From Aquilaria yunnanensis (lineage: Eukaryota; Streptophyta; Magnoliopsida; Malvales; Thymelaeaceae), in contig CM077595.1 in NCBI GenBank assembly GCA_039654915.1, positions 86,841,501-86,905,500 on the forward strand: a DNA stretch of 64,000 bases, written 5' to 3'. Positions 40,174 to 51,107 of this stretch are shown in pieces (within the stretch, counting starts at the first letter, position 1; each line of letters begins with the position of its first letter). Under the pieces are notes generated by a model that did no database searches, was not told where the DNA came from, and saw only the letters and a program-made list of their open reading frames with translations. A program made the translations under genes and the position numbers.

Positions 40174-40684
40174 ATTGTGGAATCAAATTCCTCTAATTTT
40201 GTTTTTGAATTAAATACATATATTTCCTCATTTTTTGGTTTATTTTAGGACTTTTGTTAACGAGTATTGCGTTTTAGGTAGCTATTTTTACTTATGTGTA
40301 TTTTCCTATGTTAGGAGTTCAGCAAATAGGGTGGCTCACTCTTTAGCTAGGTGTGGCCTTTGTTTCATAGCTAGGATCTCATTTGAGAACCCTATTTTGA
40401 ATTGGTTGCCTTTTGCTTTGCAATATGATTAATGATATTTACCTTTTTACCATAGAAAAAAATTCTCTCAGATGGCGGTCTATGAACAAGTTGAATCACA
40501 ATGCCATATTTTGCAGTTCCACATACAAGAACACTTTTTTTTTTATTTAGATGCATATTTTTTTTAATAATAAGAAGTATCTTTATAGGTACAAAGTTAT
40601 GATGTATGTATTTAAAGGGAAGAATGAAATATCTACCTTTTCAGACCTAAAAAATTTATGAACCATCATTTAGTGATATTTTTG

Positions 40685-40775
40685 TGAGAAAATGGTGGAG
40701 GCTGGGAGTTGAACTTCGAACCCCTACTCATTTCCTTTTCCCATTTTACTAGAGTGGTCAGGAACCTACAAAAAC
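40685..40775 (-). repeat. Possible tRNA-like SINE fragment
   Basis: On the minus strand GGGGTTCGAAGTTCAACTCC resembles a pol III B box followed by the CC-rich SINE body seen at 49142-49236. The A box is not clear. Confidence 0.35.
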
Positions 40776-40779
40776 ACTT

Positions 40780-41954
40780 GACTCTTAATTATATTTGTTT
40801 AATTCATATTCTATTTTCCTTACGCCTTATAGGCTTAATCTACTACTTCACTCCTCCCAAATAATATAAGCTAAAATTGGTAAACCATTTTTCTGTATAA
40901 GCAATAAATAACTATTCAGTTTTTAATATTATTACAAAAGAATGATGTTTGATATGCAATAAATATTTTTGTAATGGTAAAGTTTGTAAATGTATTAAAA
41001 CACCTAAAGTTGTCTAAACTATGTGAAAAAGCAAATAGATCATAAAAATTGAGAAAGGTTAAGTAAAAATATTTCATTTTAGTTTGTCACCACATAGAGC
41101 CTGTTAATCTGAACAAAAATTATCACATAAATGCATATGGTGACACAAGAAATATGATTTATTGCTATTGATAGAAAAAAATTATAATTTAAAGTGTTCA
41201 TTAATTGTCAATAAATTACAATGCAATTTAGACATATGATAATGACTAAATAGTTCAAATTAGCATATCAAATTTTAATGCCACAATTATTTTAAATAAC
41301 AAACTTTACATTGTGAAGATCAAAAGGAAACGCATTTAAAAGGTTTAAGATACATAACACAACAATTAATAGAATAAGCAAGAAAAACGCGAAATTTATG
41401 TTGGCAGCATTCACCCATTTATTTAATTTTCATGTGGTATGTACCCTTACACTACAGAGGGTGTCAAGATCATAAGACACATGGACATACACATAATCAA
41501 TTAACTCTCTCTTTCTTCATAAATTTCCCTCCCTGAGAATCTCGTCATTAGTGCAATTTTCCTTTCACCTCTGTCCTCCTCTGTTAATGTTCTGTTCTCT
41601 TCCTCTGTTCTGCCCTCAAACCCAAAAATCCTCGAAAGAGAAACGCCCCAATTTACTCTCCCCACTGTTGGTACGGCCTCTCTCCCCTCAATCATGAATC
41701 CGACCTCCCCATCTTTTAATGCTCTTCACTTATTGCGCCCTCTTTTTTATTGTAAAACTAGACCAATTTCGTCCCGATCTCGTCCCGATCATTAATGTCT
41801 TACCCTCCCTTTCCCTGCTTAATCCCAACAGCCACTTAATACCTCTGTCTCTCTCCAAGTTCTCAACTTTATTTTGTCTTCAAGTGTCTCTGTTGTTGTT
41901 GTGTTTTTTGTTCCTCTTTTTGTTTTTTTTTCCTCCCGAGTTTGGGTTTGGAGA
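40780..41954 (+). promoter_or_regulatory. 5' flank and leader of the MYB gene
   Basis: AT-rich to about 41500, then pyrimidine-rich (CTCTCTCTTTC, CCTCTGTCCTCC) until the start codon, as is usual for a plant promoter-proximal region and leader. The leader is probably within 41700-41954. No unambiguous TATA box could be picked. Confidence 0.4.
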
Positions 41955-43080
41955 ATGGGACGAACTCCTTGCTGTGACAAGATGGGTTTGAAGAAAGGGC
42001 AGTGGACTCCTGAAGAAGATGCCATTCTGGTTGACTACATCAAGAAGAATGGTCATGGAAGCTGGCGAACTCTCCCCAAACTCGCTGGTTGTTTTATTTT
42101 TGTTTCTGTTACTTCGTTGATGTTTTGCTCTGGTTTCGCTCAAACTCTGAGTTATCTGTTCTGGTTTGGTTTGACAGGGCTTCTTCGCTGCGGCAAGAGC
42201 TGCCGTCTCCGTTGGACGAATTATCTCAGACCGGACATAAAACGCGGCCCCTTCACTGAAGAGGAAGAGAAACTTGTCATCCAGCTTCATGGAATTCTTG
42301 GAAACAGGTTTTTCGCTTTTATTTCTCTCATAAAAGTCGAATCTTTGTTGGTAAAATTTTGATCTTTGTGCAGCTCGGAGAAAATTTTAAGTAAAAAGTC
42401 TGTGCGTTTTTGGTTTTTCTGAAAGATGGGCAGCGATTGCGTCTCAACTTCCTGGACGGACCGACAATGAGATAAAGAACTTGTGGAACACCCACTTGAA
42501 GAAGCGTCTGCTCTGCCTGGGCCTGAACCCCCAAACCCACGAGCCCTTCACCCGCAGCGGCGGCTGCTCTGCCCCATCGGCGCCTGCGTCTCCGGCGACC
42601 CGCCACATGACTCAGTGGGAGAGCGCCCGGCTGGAGGCGGAGGCTCGCCTCTCCCGAGAGTCATTGCTCTTCAACCCACAACAGCAAGCGCAGGGGAAAA
42701 CAGAGTCTGACTACTTCCTGCGCCTCTGGAACTCCGAAGTGGGTGACTTGTTTCGGATCAAGAACAAAGAAGACAACTCCAATTCATACGAAAGCCCTGT
42801 TTCTCAGGCCGCTTCCTCCACCAAATGCGGGTCGGTGTCGGCCGTGACAACGGAAATTAAGGACGAGTTAAAGAGCTCCAATGGCGTCTCCGACTCAACG
42901 AGTTCGAATGAAATGGAGGACTCGTCAGACACGGCATTGCAGTTGCTGCTGGATTTTCCCATTTACAACGATATGAACTTCCTCGAAGCAGTTGAGGACT
43001 ATGATTCTGGTTCTGGGATGGGGACTCAGAATTCGCGCATCTATTCTGCCCCTTGTGAAGAAATCTTTTCAGAGTTTTGA
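41955..43080 (+). CDS. MYB17-like: R2R3-MYB transcription factor, MYB17-like (subgroup 9)
   Basis: Three exons (41955-42087, 42178-42307, 42426-43080) of 133, 130 and 655 bp give 305 residues. The first two lengths and both intron positions are the standard R2R3-MYB layout. The R2 tryptophans are W17, W37 and W57; the R3 ones are F70, W89 and W108. After the DNA-binding domain come LNPQTHEPF, the subgroup 9 block [22 protein letters not shown], and a C-terminal [19 protein letters not shown] block as in MYB17. The one odd core residue is Q16 in GQWTPEED, where GPW is usual. Family knowledge: Arabidopsis MYB17 (LMI2) acts with LEAFY in meristem identity; relatives MYB16 and MYB106 shape epidermal cells and cuticle. 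Nuclear, DNA-binding. The gene looks intact. The orthology call is by remembered motifs. Confidence 0.9.
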
Positions 43081-43826
43081 TCATAGGAAATTTAAGTGGG
43101 AGAGCCTAGATGTAGAACTTGTGCCTAGAACTGTTTTTGTGCCAAGGTTGCTGGGTTAATTTTTTGATAGTTCGCTTGTAAGGTAGTTAGATTATAGTAT
43201 TGAAATTGACTCGGCTAATCTGGTTTTAAAATTGACTTAGCTAGCTATATATGCTTATGTAGATTCTAGTATATAAAGGTCAATGATCTATTTTGAGACA
43301 GATGCTTGGAACTTGTGGCTATGAATCTAAGATCATTTGAAATGTTTTCCTGGCTCCAACTCCAGATTTTGTAGGTTTGACCGAACTTTTGGATACTACG
43401 ACTAGTGCTGGTACGAACCTCTTTAGATTAAAAGAAGGCCTCATGGCCCTTAAAAGAAAAAAACAAACAAACAAAAAATGCTTTCATGGAAATGAATTTT
43501 TGTTTTTTTCCATGTATCAGGTTTTTTACAATTATCATTATGAGGTTTCAAGATATATACTTACCCCTATTTTTCTTTTAACATTGTTAGTTGATTGTTA
43601 GTCAAAGTTACAGTCAGTTTCTTTAAATTTAGTCTAATATTCCAGTTACAAGCAAAGCTTTGGAAATGTACACTTTCCTTTTAATTTTTAGATACTATTT
43701 GAGAGTAGCTCCTCAAATTCTAATTTGAACCATCTAATTTAAACTATCTACTAAGTATGTTATAGTAATTTCAAGTTGCATGACATTCTTTTAATAATTA
43801 ACTAATATTTAAAATATTATTTGTAT
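43081..43826 (+). other. 3' flank of the MYB gene
   Basis: Probable 3' UTR within the first few hundred bases, then AT-rich DNA up to the Mutator-like element. No coding signal seen. Confidence 0.4.
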
Positions 43827-44003
43827 GGAAAAGTGCCAAAAATCCCATTAATGTTTGGCTCCTGGGCTGGGTTGCCTATTAAAATTTTCTCGTATAGTCT
43901 AGAACCAAATATGCCACTAATATTACAATTTATGACCGAATATGCCACCAACTATTAAAACCTAACTGTAAATTTGAGAAATTGTTGATTTTGAAATCTT
44001 ATA

Positions 44004-44752
44004 CTCCCTCTATTAGGAAATGGTTGAAACATTTCTCTGGACACGTTTATTTAGGCAAATCCAATTTTTTACACTTTTAGACAATTTTACCCTCCTTTTT
44101 TCTTTTCTTCCTACTCATCCACCATTGTCTAAACCCATCGGCTGCCTGCCATTGTCCAGACTTACCGCCCGCCCCGCTCGCCACCATCCAAACCCACCAC
44201 TTGCTAGCCACTAGATTTTTGTCGTTGTTGTTGCAAAATTAAACTTGATCTTCGTCGCCAAATCGAACTCTATCTTCGCCGTCGCTGCCCAACAGATCCT
44301 TGTCACCGAATCAAGCTTGATCTTCACCGCCGAATCGAACTTGATCTTCGTCATCCCTGTCAAATTGAACTTGATCTTTGTCATTACTGTCGAATGGAAC
44401 TCAATCTTCGTTTTTGTCGTCGTCGAATAGAACTCGATCTTCGTCATCATCGCCGCCCAACAAATTCTTCATCATCATCACCGCCCAAACAGATTGTCGC
44501 TACCTAATAAAGATCATGAAAGAGAGATGTGTGCGAGAGACAATGAGGCTGACTGAGAAAATGTGTGTGTGAATGGGATGATAAGGGTAAAATAGTAAAA
44601 TAAGTATACAAAACTTACTAAAAAGAGAAACATTTCATTTTTTTTTTTGCTATAAAAAAAAAAGAAACATTTCTCTTTTTATTAAGTTTTGTATACTTAT
44701 TTTATTATTTTCAAAAAAGAAAAATGTTGCATTTATTTTGGGACAGAGGGAG
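44004..44752. mobile_element. 749 bp Stowaway/mariner-type element nested in the Mutator-like element
   Basis: Starts CTCCCTCTATTAGG and ends GGACAGAGGGAG, the CTCCCTCCGTCC-type inverted ends of plant Stowaway/Tc1-mariner MITEs, flanked by TA on both sides (44002-44003 and 44753-44754). Inside are GAACTTGATCTTCGTC-type repeats (44235-44450) and a strong inverted repeat at 44601-44700. At 749 bp it is long for a Stowaway MITE, possibly because of a further insertion or tandem growth. Confidence 0.7.
44601..44700. repeat. Inverted repeat with 36 bp arms
   Basis: The arms at 44601-44636 and 44664-44700 match at about 33 of 36 positions around a T-run/A-run spacer; the core of the left arm is AAGTATACAAAACTTA. 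It would form a long hairpin if transcribed. Confidence 0.85.
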
Positions 44753-45444
44753 TAGTACTAATATAACTTTTAACATACTTCAGAAACTTTTGTAATTTGC
44801 CATTTATTAATTTTTTATGCACTAACCTGAGCCAACACATCCATCATCACTAGATCTGCCACTTGGTGATCAGAAATGCATCATAATATGATAATGAATT
44901 TGAATTTTGTTTCTAGCAGATCCTTTGACAAATATGGTGGCTAGCACACAAACAAAAAAAGTACATAAAATTCATGAAATTTGTAAAATGTTACATTAGT
45001 GCCTCAGATTTTAAAACCATTAACTTCTCGCTTTTACCTCAATTGATGGCATATTTGGTCCCAAGCTGTAACATTAGTGATATATCTAGTCCTAAATTGG
45101 AACTTTAGTGGCAATATCAATACCATGGAAAATTTTTGTGGGCAATCCGATCTAGGAGCCAAATGCTAGTGGGAAATTTATTACTTTTCCCTGTTTTGCA
45201 TTTATTGAGGAGAAAACTAATAGTTTAAAATTTTCATTAATTGTAAAATATTATAGAGATTGAAAAAAAAATAGTTCAACAAAAATTTCATTTACAGTAA
45301 AAAAATTATTGAATAATGTAAATTAAAATTTAAGACATTATTATCACACAATTTAAAAAGAAACAAGGGGTAAAAAATTTAAATTTCCAAATATAAAAGT
45401 AGAACTGTAAATATTAATAATTCTAACTAATGGCTATCTAGTGA

Positions 45445-46009
45445 TAGAGATGTCAACGGGTCAGGTTTGGGGAAGGTAGAATGATTCCCAAACCCTACAC
45501 GCAATAGAAAAACTCTACTCAAACTCACCTCGCAACCTGCAGCGGGTAGGATTTTTTGGCCAAACCCTCCCTGGGTTGAGGGGTAGGGTCAGGTACACAA
45601 TACGCACACAAGTAATCACATAATATAAAATTGAAACTAAAGAAAGCATGACATGCTTGAATATACAACATAACCGAAAACAAAGTAGCCTAATCATACG
45701 ATTGTGAATTTTAGAGTTTATTATGTTATAATTATATTATATATTTAGGTTGTATAGGACTATAATTTGGTATGTATATATAATATATGTAATATTTTAG
45801 ATACTTGTGTGCTTTGTATAATATGCGGGTAGGGTACGGGCCGAATTTGAGGATGATAGATCCCTAAACCCGTATCTCCTCGTACCTGATGGGTACAAAA
45901 ATAAAAAATACCTAAATCTAGCCCAAACTCTACCGATTGAAAAGAAAATTACCCATTAGGTAAAATAGGGTAGGATACCCATAGGTAAAGGTATAAATTG
46001 ACATCCCTA
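45445..46009. mobile_element. hAT-type MITE
   Basis: Ends TAGAGATGTCAACGGG and, reversed, TAGGGATGTCAATTTA share TAGRGATGTCAA, a common plant hAT end. The flanks TCTAGTGA and TCTGACAA are 8 bp and differ by four transitions, as expected of an old duplication. The interior has GGGTAGGGT-type subterminal repeats on both sides and no coding sequence. Confidence 0.65.
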
Positions 46010-46136
46010 TCTGACAAAGTAAAAAAAATAATGGATAAGTGTATATTTCTAAACCTCATAAGGTAAGTATAATATCATCCAAACATTAGAGCAGTAACTG
46101 TAAAAACCGTATATATTATTATGAAGGCTAAAAGAT

Positions 46137-48105
46137 TGGCAAGTGATCTAAACTTACAAATGTTTTCAGGCTTTGTATTGTTCTGGCTACTTAGTGCATT
46201 AAACATCCAAATAAGTTAAAAGTCCTTACAACTAAGTATGGGAAACATGGATCTTTGTGAAAACTAATGTTGGAAACAATTATTGTGATCTGGGGAAGCT
46301 TGGTGTTTGGGAGACAGCTTTTAGAACCCTATTTATGTTGGATTGTGGGAAATAGGAAAACCATTAATGGTTGCAATTATTACTTGATCCTGGGGTTTAG
46401 CTTGGAAAGGTGAAGATATGCATGTCCATTTTGTCTAAGTTCTCCTAACCTCTTTTGGTGGCAAACTTAATACATTCTGACATGATATCTTGGAACTTGG
46501 AGGCTTTTGCTATTCACTTTCCCGTATATTGGACAACACCCGAAGAAGGACAACAGATAAAACTGGCCGATATGGAAAGGGGCAAATGATGAAACCATGG
46601 AGTTAAATATCGCGGTATACCGCTTACCATGAGGTAAATAGTATGCGGTACAAATGTTTTTGCATTTTTTCATTTTATCTTGTGGTATATTGTGGTATTT
46701 TGTATACCATTTACTTTTTGTGTACATTTTGTCCGAAAATCGTGGTATACCGCAAATATCGCGATGGATATACCACGGTGTTTTATTTTTTTCAGGTGTG
46801 TTTGAGATATTTATTTTTGTCATTTTACATCAAAATATCATAAATATGTAAAGCATTAAAATATAATTAATACACATATCATAAAATAAATATTTACTTT
46901 TATTCTTTTGGTTACTTTTCTTAGTTAACATAAAAATTTAATTGTTACTTTGAGCCACCTAGAAACTCAATGTGGTATTAGAAAATGTATTGTTATTATT
47001 AAAATATTTTTTTCTCTTATATCAATAAATTAGTTTCTTTTTTAGTATTATTTTATTTTGCTCTCTGTATATAACATTTTTTTATGTTTTTTGTATTAAA
47101 AAATATCTTCTATCATATATATTTTATTTATATTTAAAAAATTATGATGAGAAAGATTGGAATACATATAAAATGGGCAAAAAAAATTATTGAACTTATG
47201 TTATCTTAAAATAATATTCTAACATTTATTTTTTTGCAAAAACAGCAACATTATGCGGTGCGGTATACTATGCTGCATATCTAGCGGTAACGGTATTTAA
47301 CACTTTGAATGAAACCTACACCACAAAGAATGGCTATGCTCTATCTTAAATGGGCAAGCTATCTATGGGGTTTGTGAACTGATCAAGCAATGCTAATCTC
47401 AAACAATGGCTCTTTGATGTTTTCCACCATGATCCTACAAACTAGGAAGCAAACTTTGATGTGGTCATTATTACACTTTGGAGTATTTACTTAAGTTGCA
47501 ATGATGTGGTTTTCAAAAGTGAGCAGATGCCCCCAACTCAAATTATTCTTTCTAGAGATCTTCTCCTTAAGGACTTTAAAGCAACTAGAGAGCATAAGTG
47601 TTTCTTAAAGTCCCTTCATTAGTCATCTCATCCTCCTTGTTTTAAGGTTTGGGAATATGTAAGCAGCTATGCGACTCCTTCCATTTTTCTCATTGATGGC
47701 ACGTAGCATGGTGGATCTAAATTAAGCACTATGACGTGGGTTAGAAGGTTGTCAGATGGTGCCTCTCAAGCCAATCAGTCTTTCATAAGACGTTGCCCTT
47801 CTACCTTTTACACTAAAATCCAGATGATTAAGGGTACTTTGCAGTAGAAAACCAAATTCCCAATTGTACTATCCTAACAAAATGCTTTCAAGGTTTCTTC
47901 TAAATCATCAATCACAAGCCGGTGCATCTGAAAGTTCAAGAAGATGTTTGTTTCATTCGGCACCTATCCTTAACTTTAAAGCAACTATTTATTATCAAGG
48001 TCCATCTTAGGATTGCCATCAAGGCACATAAGATGGCTACTTGATACTTGTCCTTTTTTTATTCCGTTTGGTTTGTTTCCTTTCTAATTATCAAAAGAAA
48101 AAAAA
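46137..48105 (+). pseudogene. LINE ORF2 3' half, split by a hAT-type element
   Basis: Plus-strand pieces before the insertion: the RT tail with KYGKHGSL, WGSLVFGRQLL and VGNRKTINGCN (46230-46370). After it: TYTTKNGYALS, a decayed NGxYTVKSGY block, then WSIYLSCNDVVFKSEQ, where W.IW..RN..+F is typical, and an RNase H start IDGT near 47690. The 3' end has an A-run at about 48094 after CTAATTATC, like a LINE tail. Many stops. Confidence 0.7.
46597..47308. mobile_element. 712 bp hAT-type element inserted in the LINE
   Basis: Flanked by a perfect 8 bp duplication ATGAAACC (46589-46596 and 47309-47316). The ends are AGTTAAATATCG on the left and, reversed, AGTGTTAAATACCG on the right, with GCGGTATAC-type palindromes just inside both ends. 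No transposase. The LINE reading frame resumes after it. A diverged relative lies at 30060-30775. Confidence 0.75.
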
Positions 48106-48264
48106 TGTCCGAGTAAGTTTTATAATAATGATTTCTAACATTTTAATTGTTTTTTTGCTTCATTTCTTATTAATATTTTCTTTTGTTCCTAAATAATTTG
48201 AAAATATTTCATATTTGTTACTCATTGGGTAATATTTATTACTATCCAAAAGTAGTTGTTTACA

Positions 48265-48349
48265 AGTTTGATGTAATGGTTAAAGCGTTGGGAACACTAT
48301 AGGGAGGTTCATGGTTCAACTCTAATCTCTTCACTTTCTCTTCAAAAAA
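48265..48349 (+). repeat. tRNA-derived SINE-like sequence
   Basis: TAATGGTTAAAGCGTTGG resembles a pol III A box and GGTTCAACTC a B box, about 35 bp apart, followed by a TC-rich body and an A-run near 48345. It does not fold as a functional tRNA. The same body occurs in the opposite direction at 49142-49236. Confidence 0.6.
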
Positions 48350-49140
48350 TACAACAAAACATTGGTTCGGTTTAAGTCTAATTTTAGATAGAAATTTGGT
48401 TTATTTGGTTTCTAGCCGTACAAATTTGAAAATCTAATAAGCCAACTAATTCAATTTGGTTTAAACCAAATAAATTGAATAATCACCTTTAGCTATTTGA
48501 GATCAGCTTTTGGCATTTAAATTGGGAGAGATCCTAAACCATTTGAAGGTGTTTCATAGTTATTACTCATAGAATAAAATTTATTAATTAAAAGAAACTC
48601 TTTGAAGTTTAATATTTAAATGGTATTCCAATAAATTTAATGTGTATAATAAAATTTTGAATATTTATAAATAATCCAAGTTACCAATTTTCTTCTCACT
48701 ATCAAATCAAGTTGTGTGTATTATGTCCACATTTTTGTGGCAACTTCTGCTTGATTCATAGTTTTCTAATGATTGTTTATTTTTTAATATTCAGAAGTAT
48801 GCTTACAAGTATATAAGGGAAAAGATATTATTACCTTTGTCTTGCAAAGTTTGTCATTTTTACTATTCACAACAATTAATTTATAATTTTATTTCTTACA
48901 AAATTTCTTATACAAACATAAACTTTTTATATGAAAATAGTATCTTAAAGATTCTAGTTTATAAATATAGTTTTTAAAAAAAATTTACAATACAAATTAA
49001 TATGAACATATTTAAGTCAAATTTTAGTAAAAAAAGATAAAAGTGCCAACCTTTATAAAATAGATGGAGTAATATTTTAAGTACGAGAAAATGAATGCCA
49101 ACTTGAGATTTGAATGACAACCAAATCAACTTTGTGTAAT
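48350..49140. other. AT-rich intergenic stretch, nothing recognised
   Basis: No open frame, RNA gene or terminal repeat found between the two SINE-like sequences. Confidence 0.45.
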
Positions 49141-49141
49141 A

Positions 49142-49236
49142 TTTTTTTTATGGAGGGAGTGGGGATGTTAGAGTTGAACCTTGAAACTCCATAGTGTTTC
49201 CAACACTTTAGTCATTAGGCTAAACCGGCGGATGAA
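49142..49236 (-). repeat. tRNA-derived SINE-like sequence, opposite orientation
   Basis: On the minus strand: CTAATGACTAAAGTGTTGG (A-box-like), AAGGTTCAACTCTAACA (B box), a CCCCACTCCCTCC body and an A-rich tail at 49142-49149. About 70-75 percent similar to the copy at 48265. Confidence 0.6.
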
Positions 49237-49488
49237 TTCTTTATAATTGATATAAATAATTTATAAAAGTTTAGGCTTGGTAGTTTGATGAAGAATTACG
49301 AATGTCAGTGATTTAGATAGGACATTGTTAAGCCATGAGATAATAAGATTGAGGCTTGAGAAAGATGTTTCATTTTTAAAGGTCATTCGAAGAGAAAACT
49401 TTATAGATTTTTTTTAATACGACAAAATTAACAGTATTTTCAACCACCTGTTAGGAAGAGATTTTGTAATTTATCATAGATTCTATAG

Positions 49489-50364
49489 GGCCAAAATGCA
49501 CATATGGTCCTCCAACTTTGCTGACTCAAGCGAGTTAGTCCTTTAATTTTAACTCAGTGCGACTTAGTCCCTCAACTTTAAAAAGTTGAGCGAGTTAGTC
49601 CCTCAGTGTACGAAATGACAAACGGCGTTTCTTTTGTCTCCTCAAAGTCAACTTATCTGTCCAGCGCCGCCCAATCTCTTCCCCGCCGGCGTTGATTTCT
49701 TTCTCCTACCAGTCTCCTTCCCCTCGCCTTTCCTCCTATCGCGTCGATTTGGTCTCTCATCTCCCATCGGTCTCGCATCTCCTCTTGTTGGTCCCTCGCT
49801 ACTCGAACAGCCATTTCACCTGGTTTGAAGCCGATTCGCAGATTAACTCACTGGAGAGGGAGCCGATGTGAACACTGGAAGTGGGAGTCGATTGGAGCGC
49901 TGGAAGTGGGAGCATCAAGCTCGATTTCACAAACGGAGGAGAGAATGTGGGTTAAAGCTTCGAGAATCGTCGTCGGAGCAGCGAGACAAAACCAGATCCG
50001 TCGGAGGCGAGACCGTGGGTCGCATCTCCTCCGAATCGATCAATTCGCTAGCCAAGAGTGGGAGTGTTGAGGTCGATTTCATCGATTCAACGGGAGTTGG
50101 AGTCGATTCGCATCTCCGTCGAAGAACGCCCGACCGCCGACCTCAGCCCTCTGTTTTTAAGCTGCTCGAATAAATGGTGTTAAGTCACAAGGTTTCAAGC
50201 TGGACGCTTTCCGTCAGACGTGGACTAAATCGTTTAGTTTAGCAGACTTTAGGGACTAACACGCTTAATCTGGAAAGTTAGAGGACTAACTCACACTGAG
50301 TCAAACAAAAAGGACTAACTCGCTCGAGTTTGCCAAGTTGGAGGACCATATGCGCATTTTGGCC
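49489..50364. mobile_element. 876 bp Mutator-like element with perfect 9 bp duplication
   Basis: Begins GGCCAAAATGCACATATGG; the right end reversed is GGCCAAAATGCGCATATGG, and the arms stay similar for about 140 bp, including the block GCGAGTTAGTCC repeated within each arm. The flanks are an exact 9 bp duplication, ATTCTATAG (49480-49488 and 50365-50373). The centre (49630-50170) is GC-rich with frames of up to 101 codons but no recognised domain. Perfect flanks make it the youngest insertion here. Confidence 0.92.
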
Positions 50365-50373
50365 ATTCTATAG

Positions 50374-51107
50374 CATGAATTGGGCTATCAACAACATGGG
50401 CCGATCCATTGGATTGGGTTCATCCTTGGGCTCCCTTACTAACCAGTCAAGTCACCAATATCATTTTGAAAACAAATTCACATTAGTTCTCCCTCTAAAA
50501 GAGTTGGATTTGTTTCACAATAATCCCTTGACAAACCTAGTTGATCTGTTGCAGTCTGATCCATGCATAAACAAAACTGATACCCCGAATGAGCCAAAGC
50601 CCATATTAGATCACAGCCCACTAGATGAAAAGATGCAGGCCTTTTCTAGGGTGGCCTGTATACTGGCCATCTAGCAAATTAACAATTAACGGAACGAGCC
50701 ATGATAGGAAAAGATCTCTCTAATCACGAGTATGATAATGAAACAAGAGAGATTCCCCCACAACCACTAGGTACCAGTATGTCTCTTCCTTTTATAAAGC
50801 TTTGCCCTAAACTTACTCTATTACATAATTAGTTACCGACTTAAACATCGAAAAATCTTCCTTGTAAACACACTTATAAGGGTTTCCAACCTTGCTTTTG
50901 GTTGCAGATAATTGAGCACTATATTCATTTCTAAATGTCTCAGGCATTCCACTCAAATTGTTCGGATATCAAAATCTACACATGAAAACAACTTTGAACT
51001 ATACAGCTATTTAATCCTTATGCAAGTTACAAAACAAATTAAAGGAAGAAAATAAGGACACTTTTAAGAAAACAGGAAGCTAATAAATTAACTGGTAACG
51101 TGTTTTT
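50374..51107. other. Stretch between the Mutator-like element and the remorin stop codon
   Basis: A plus-strand frame runs from inside the element to 50674 but matches no family. The minus-strand remorin 3' UTR should lie within about 50800-51107. Nothing else seen. Confidence 0.4.

Larger units (their letters stand above)
33180..40460 (+). mobile_element. Near full-length LINE, split by a hAT insertion, degenerate
   Basis: The LINE parts are 33180-35963 and 39009-40460, about 4.2 kb together. In order they hold: an L1-type endonuclease end (VVGDFNKLLWEKEKEGG near 33370); an RT with [43 protein letters not shown] and a degenerate active-site box SIDDSILFF (normally ADDS) near 34990; the RT tail; after the hAT, the block NNGKFTVKSAYYLA, zf-RVT (CPVCMCKDELVAHLVFEC near 39570); and RNase H (YRKVNVDATL, near 39925 onward). 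Stops are frequent. A short A-run after 40455 may be the tail. Confidence 0.88.
43827..45190. mobile_element. Mutator-like element with about 62 bp TIRs, carrying a nested element
   Basis: Left end GGAAAAGTGCCAAAAATCCC and the reversed right end GGAAAAGTAATAAATTTCCC align over about 62 bp, including the shared block TTTGGCTCCT. The flanks TTATTTGTAT and TGTTTTGCAT match at 7 of 10 positions, a decayed 9-10 bp duplication. Inner phrases (ATATGCCACTAAT) link it to the element at 11268. There is no transposase. Confidence 0.7.

Noticed and set aside
44211..44450. 79-codon minus-strand frame with KIEF/KIKF repeats
   Set aside because: Translation of the GAACTTGATCTTCGTC minisatellite inside a MITE, not a gene.
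48265..48349. Functional tRNA gene
   Set aside because: A- and B-box-like strings are present but no cloverleaf or acceptor pairing; a SINE fits better.
50330..50674. 114-codon plus-strand frame
   Set aside because: Starts inside a Mutator-like TIR and matches no family I recognise; no promoter or splice evidence.
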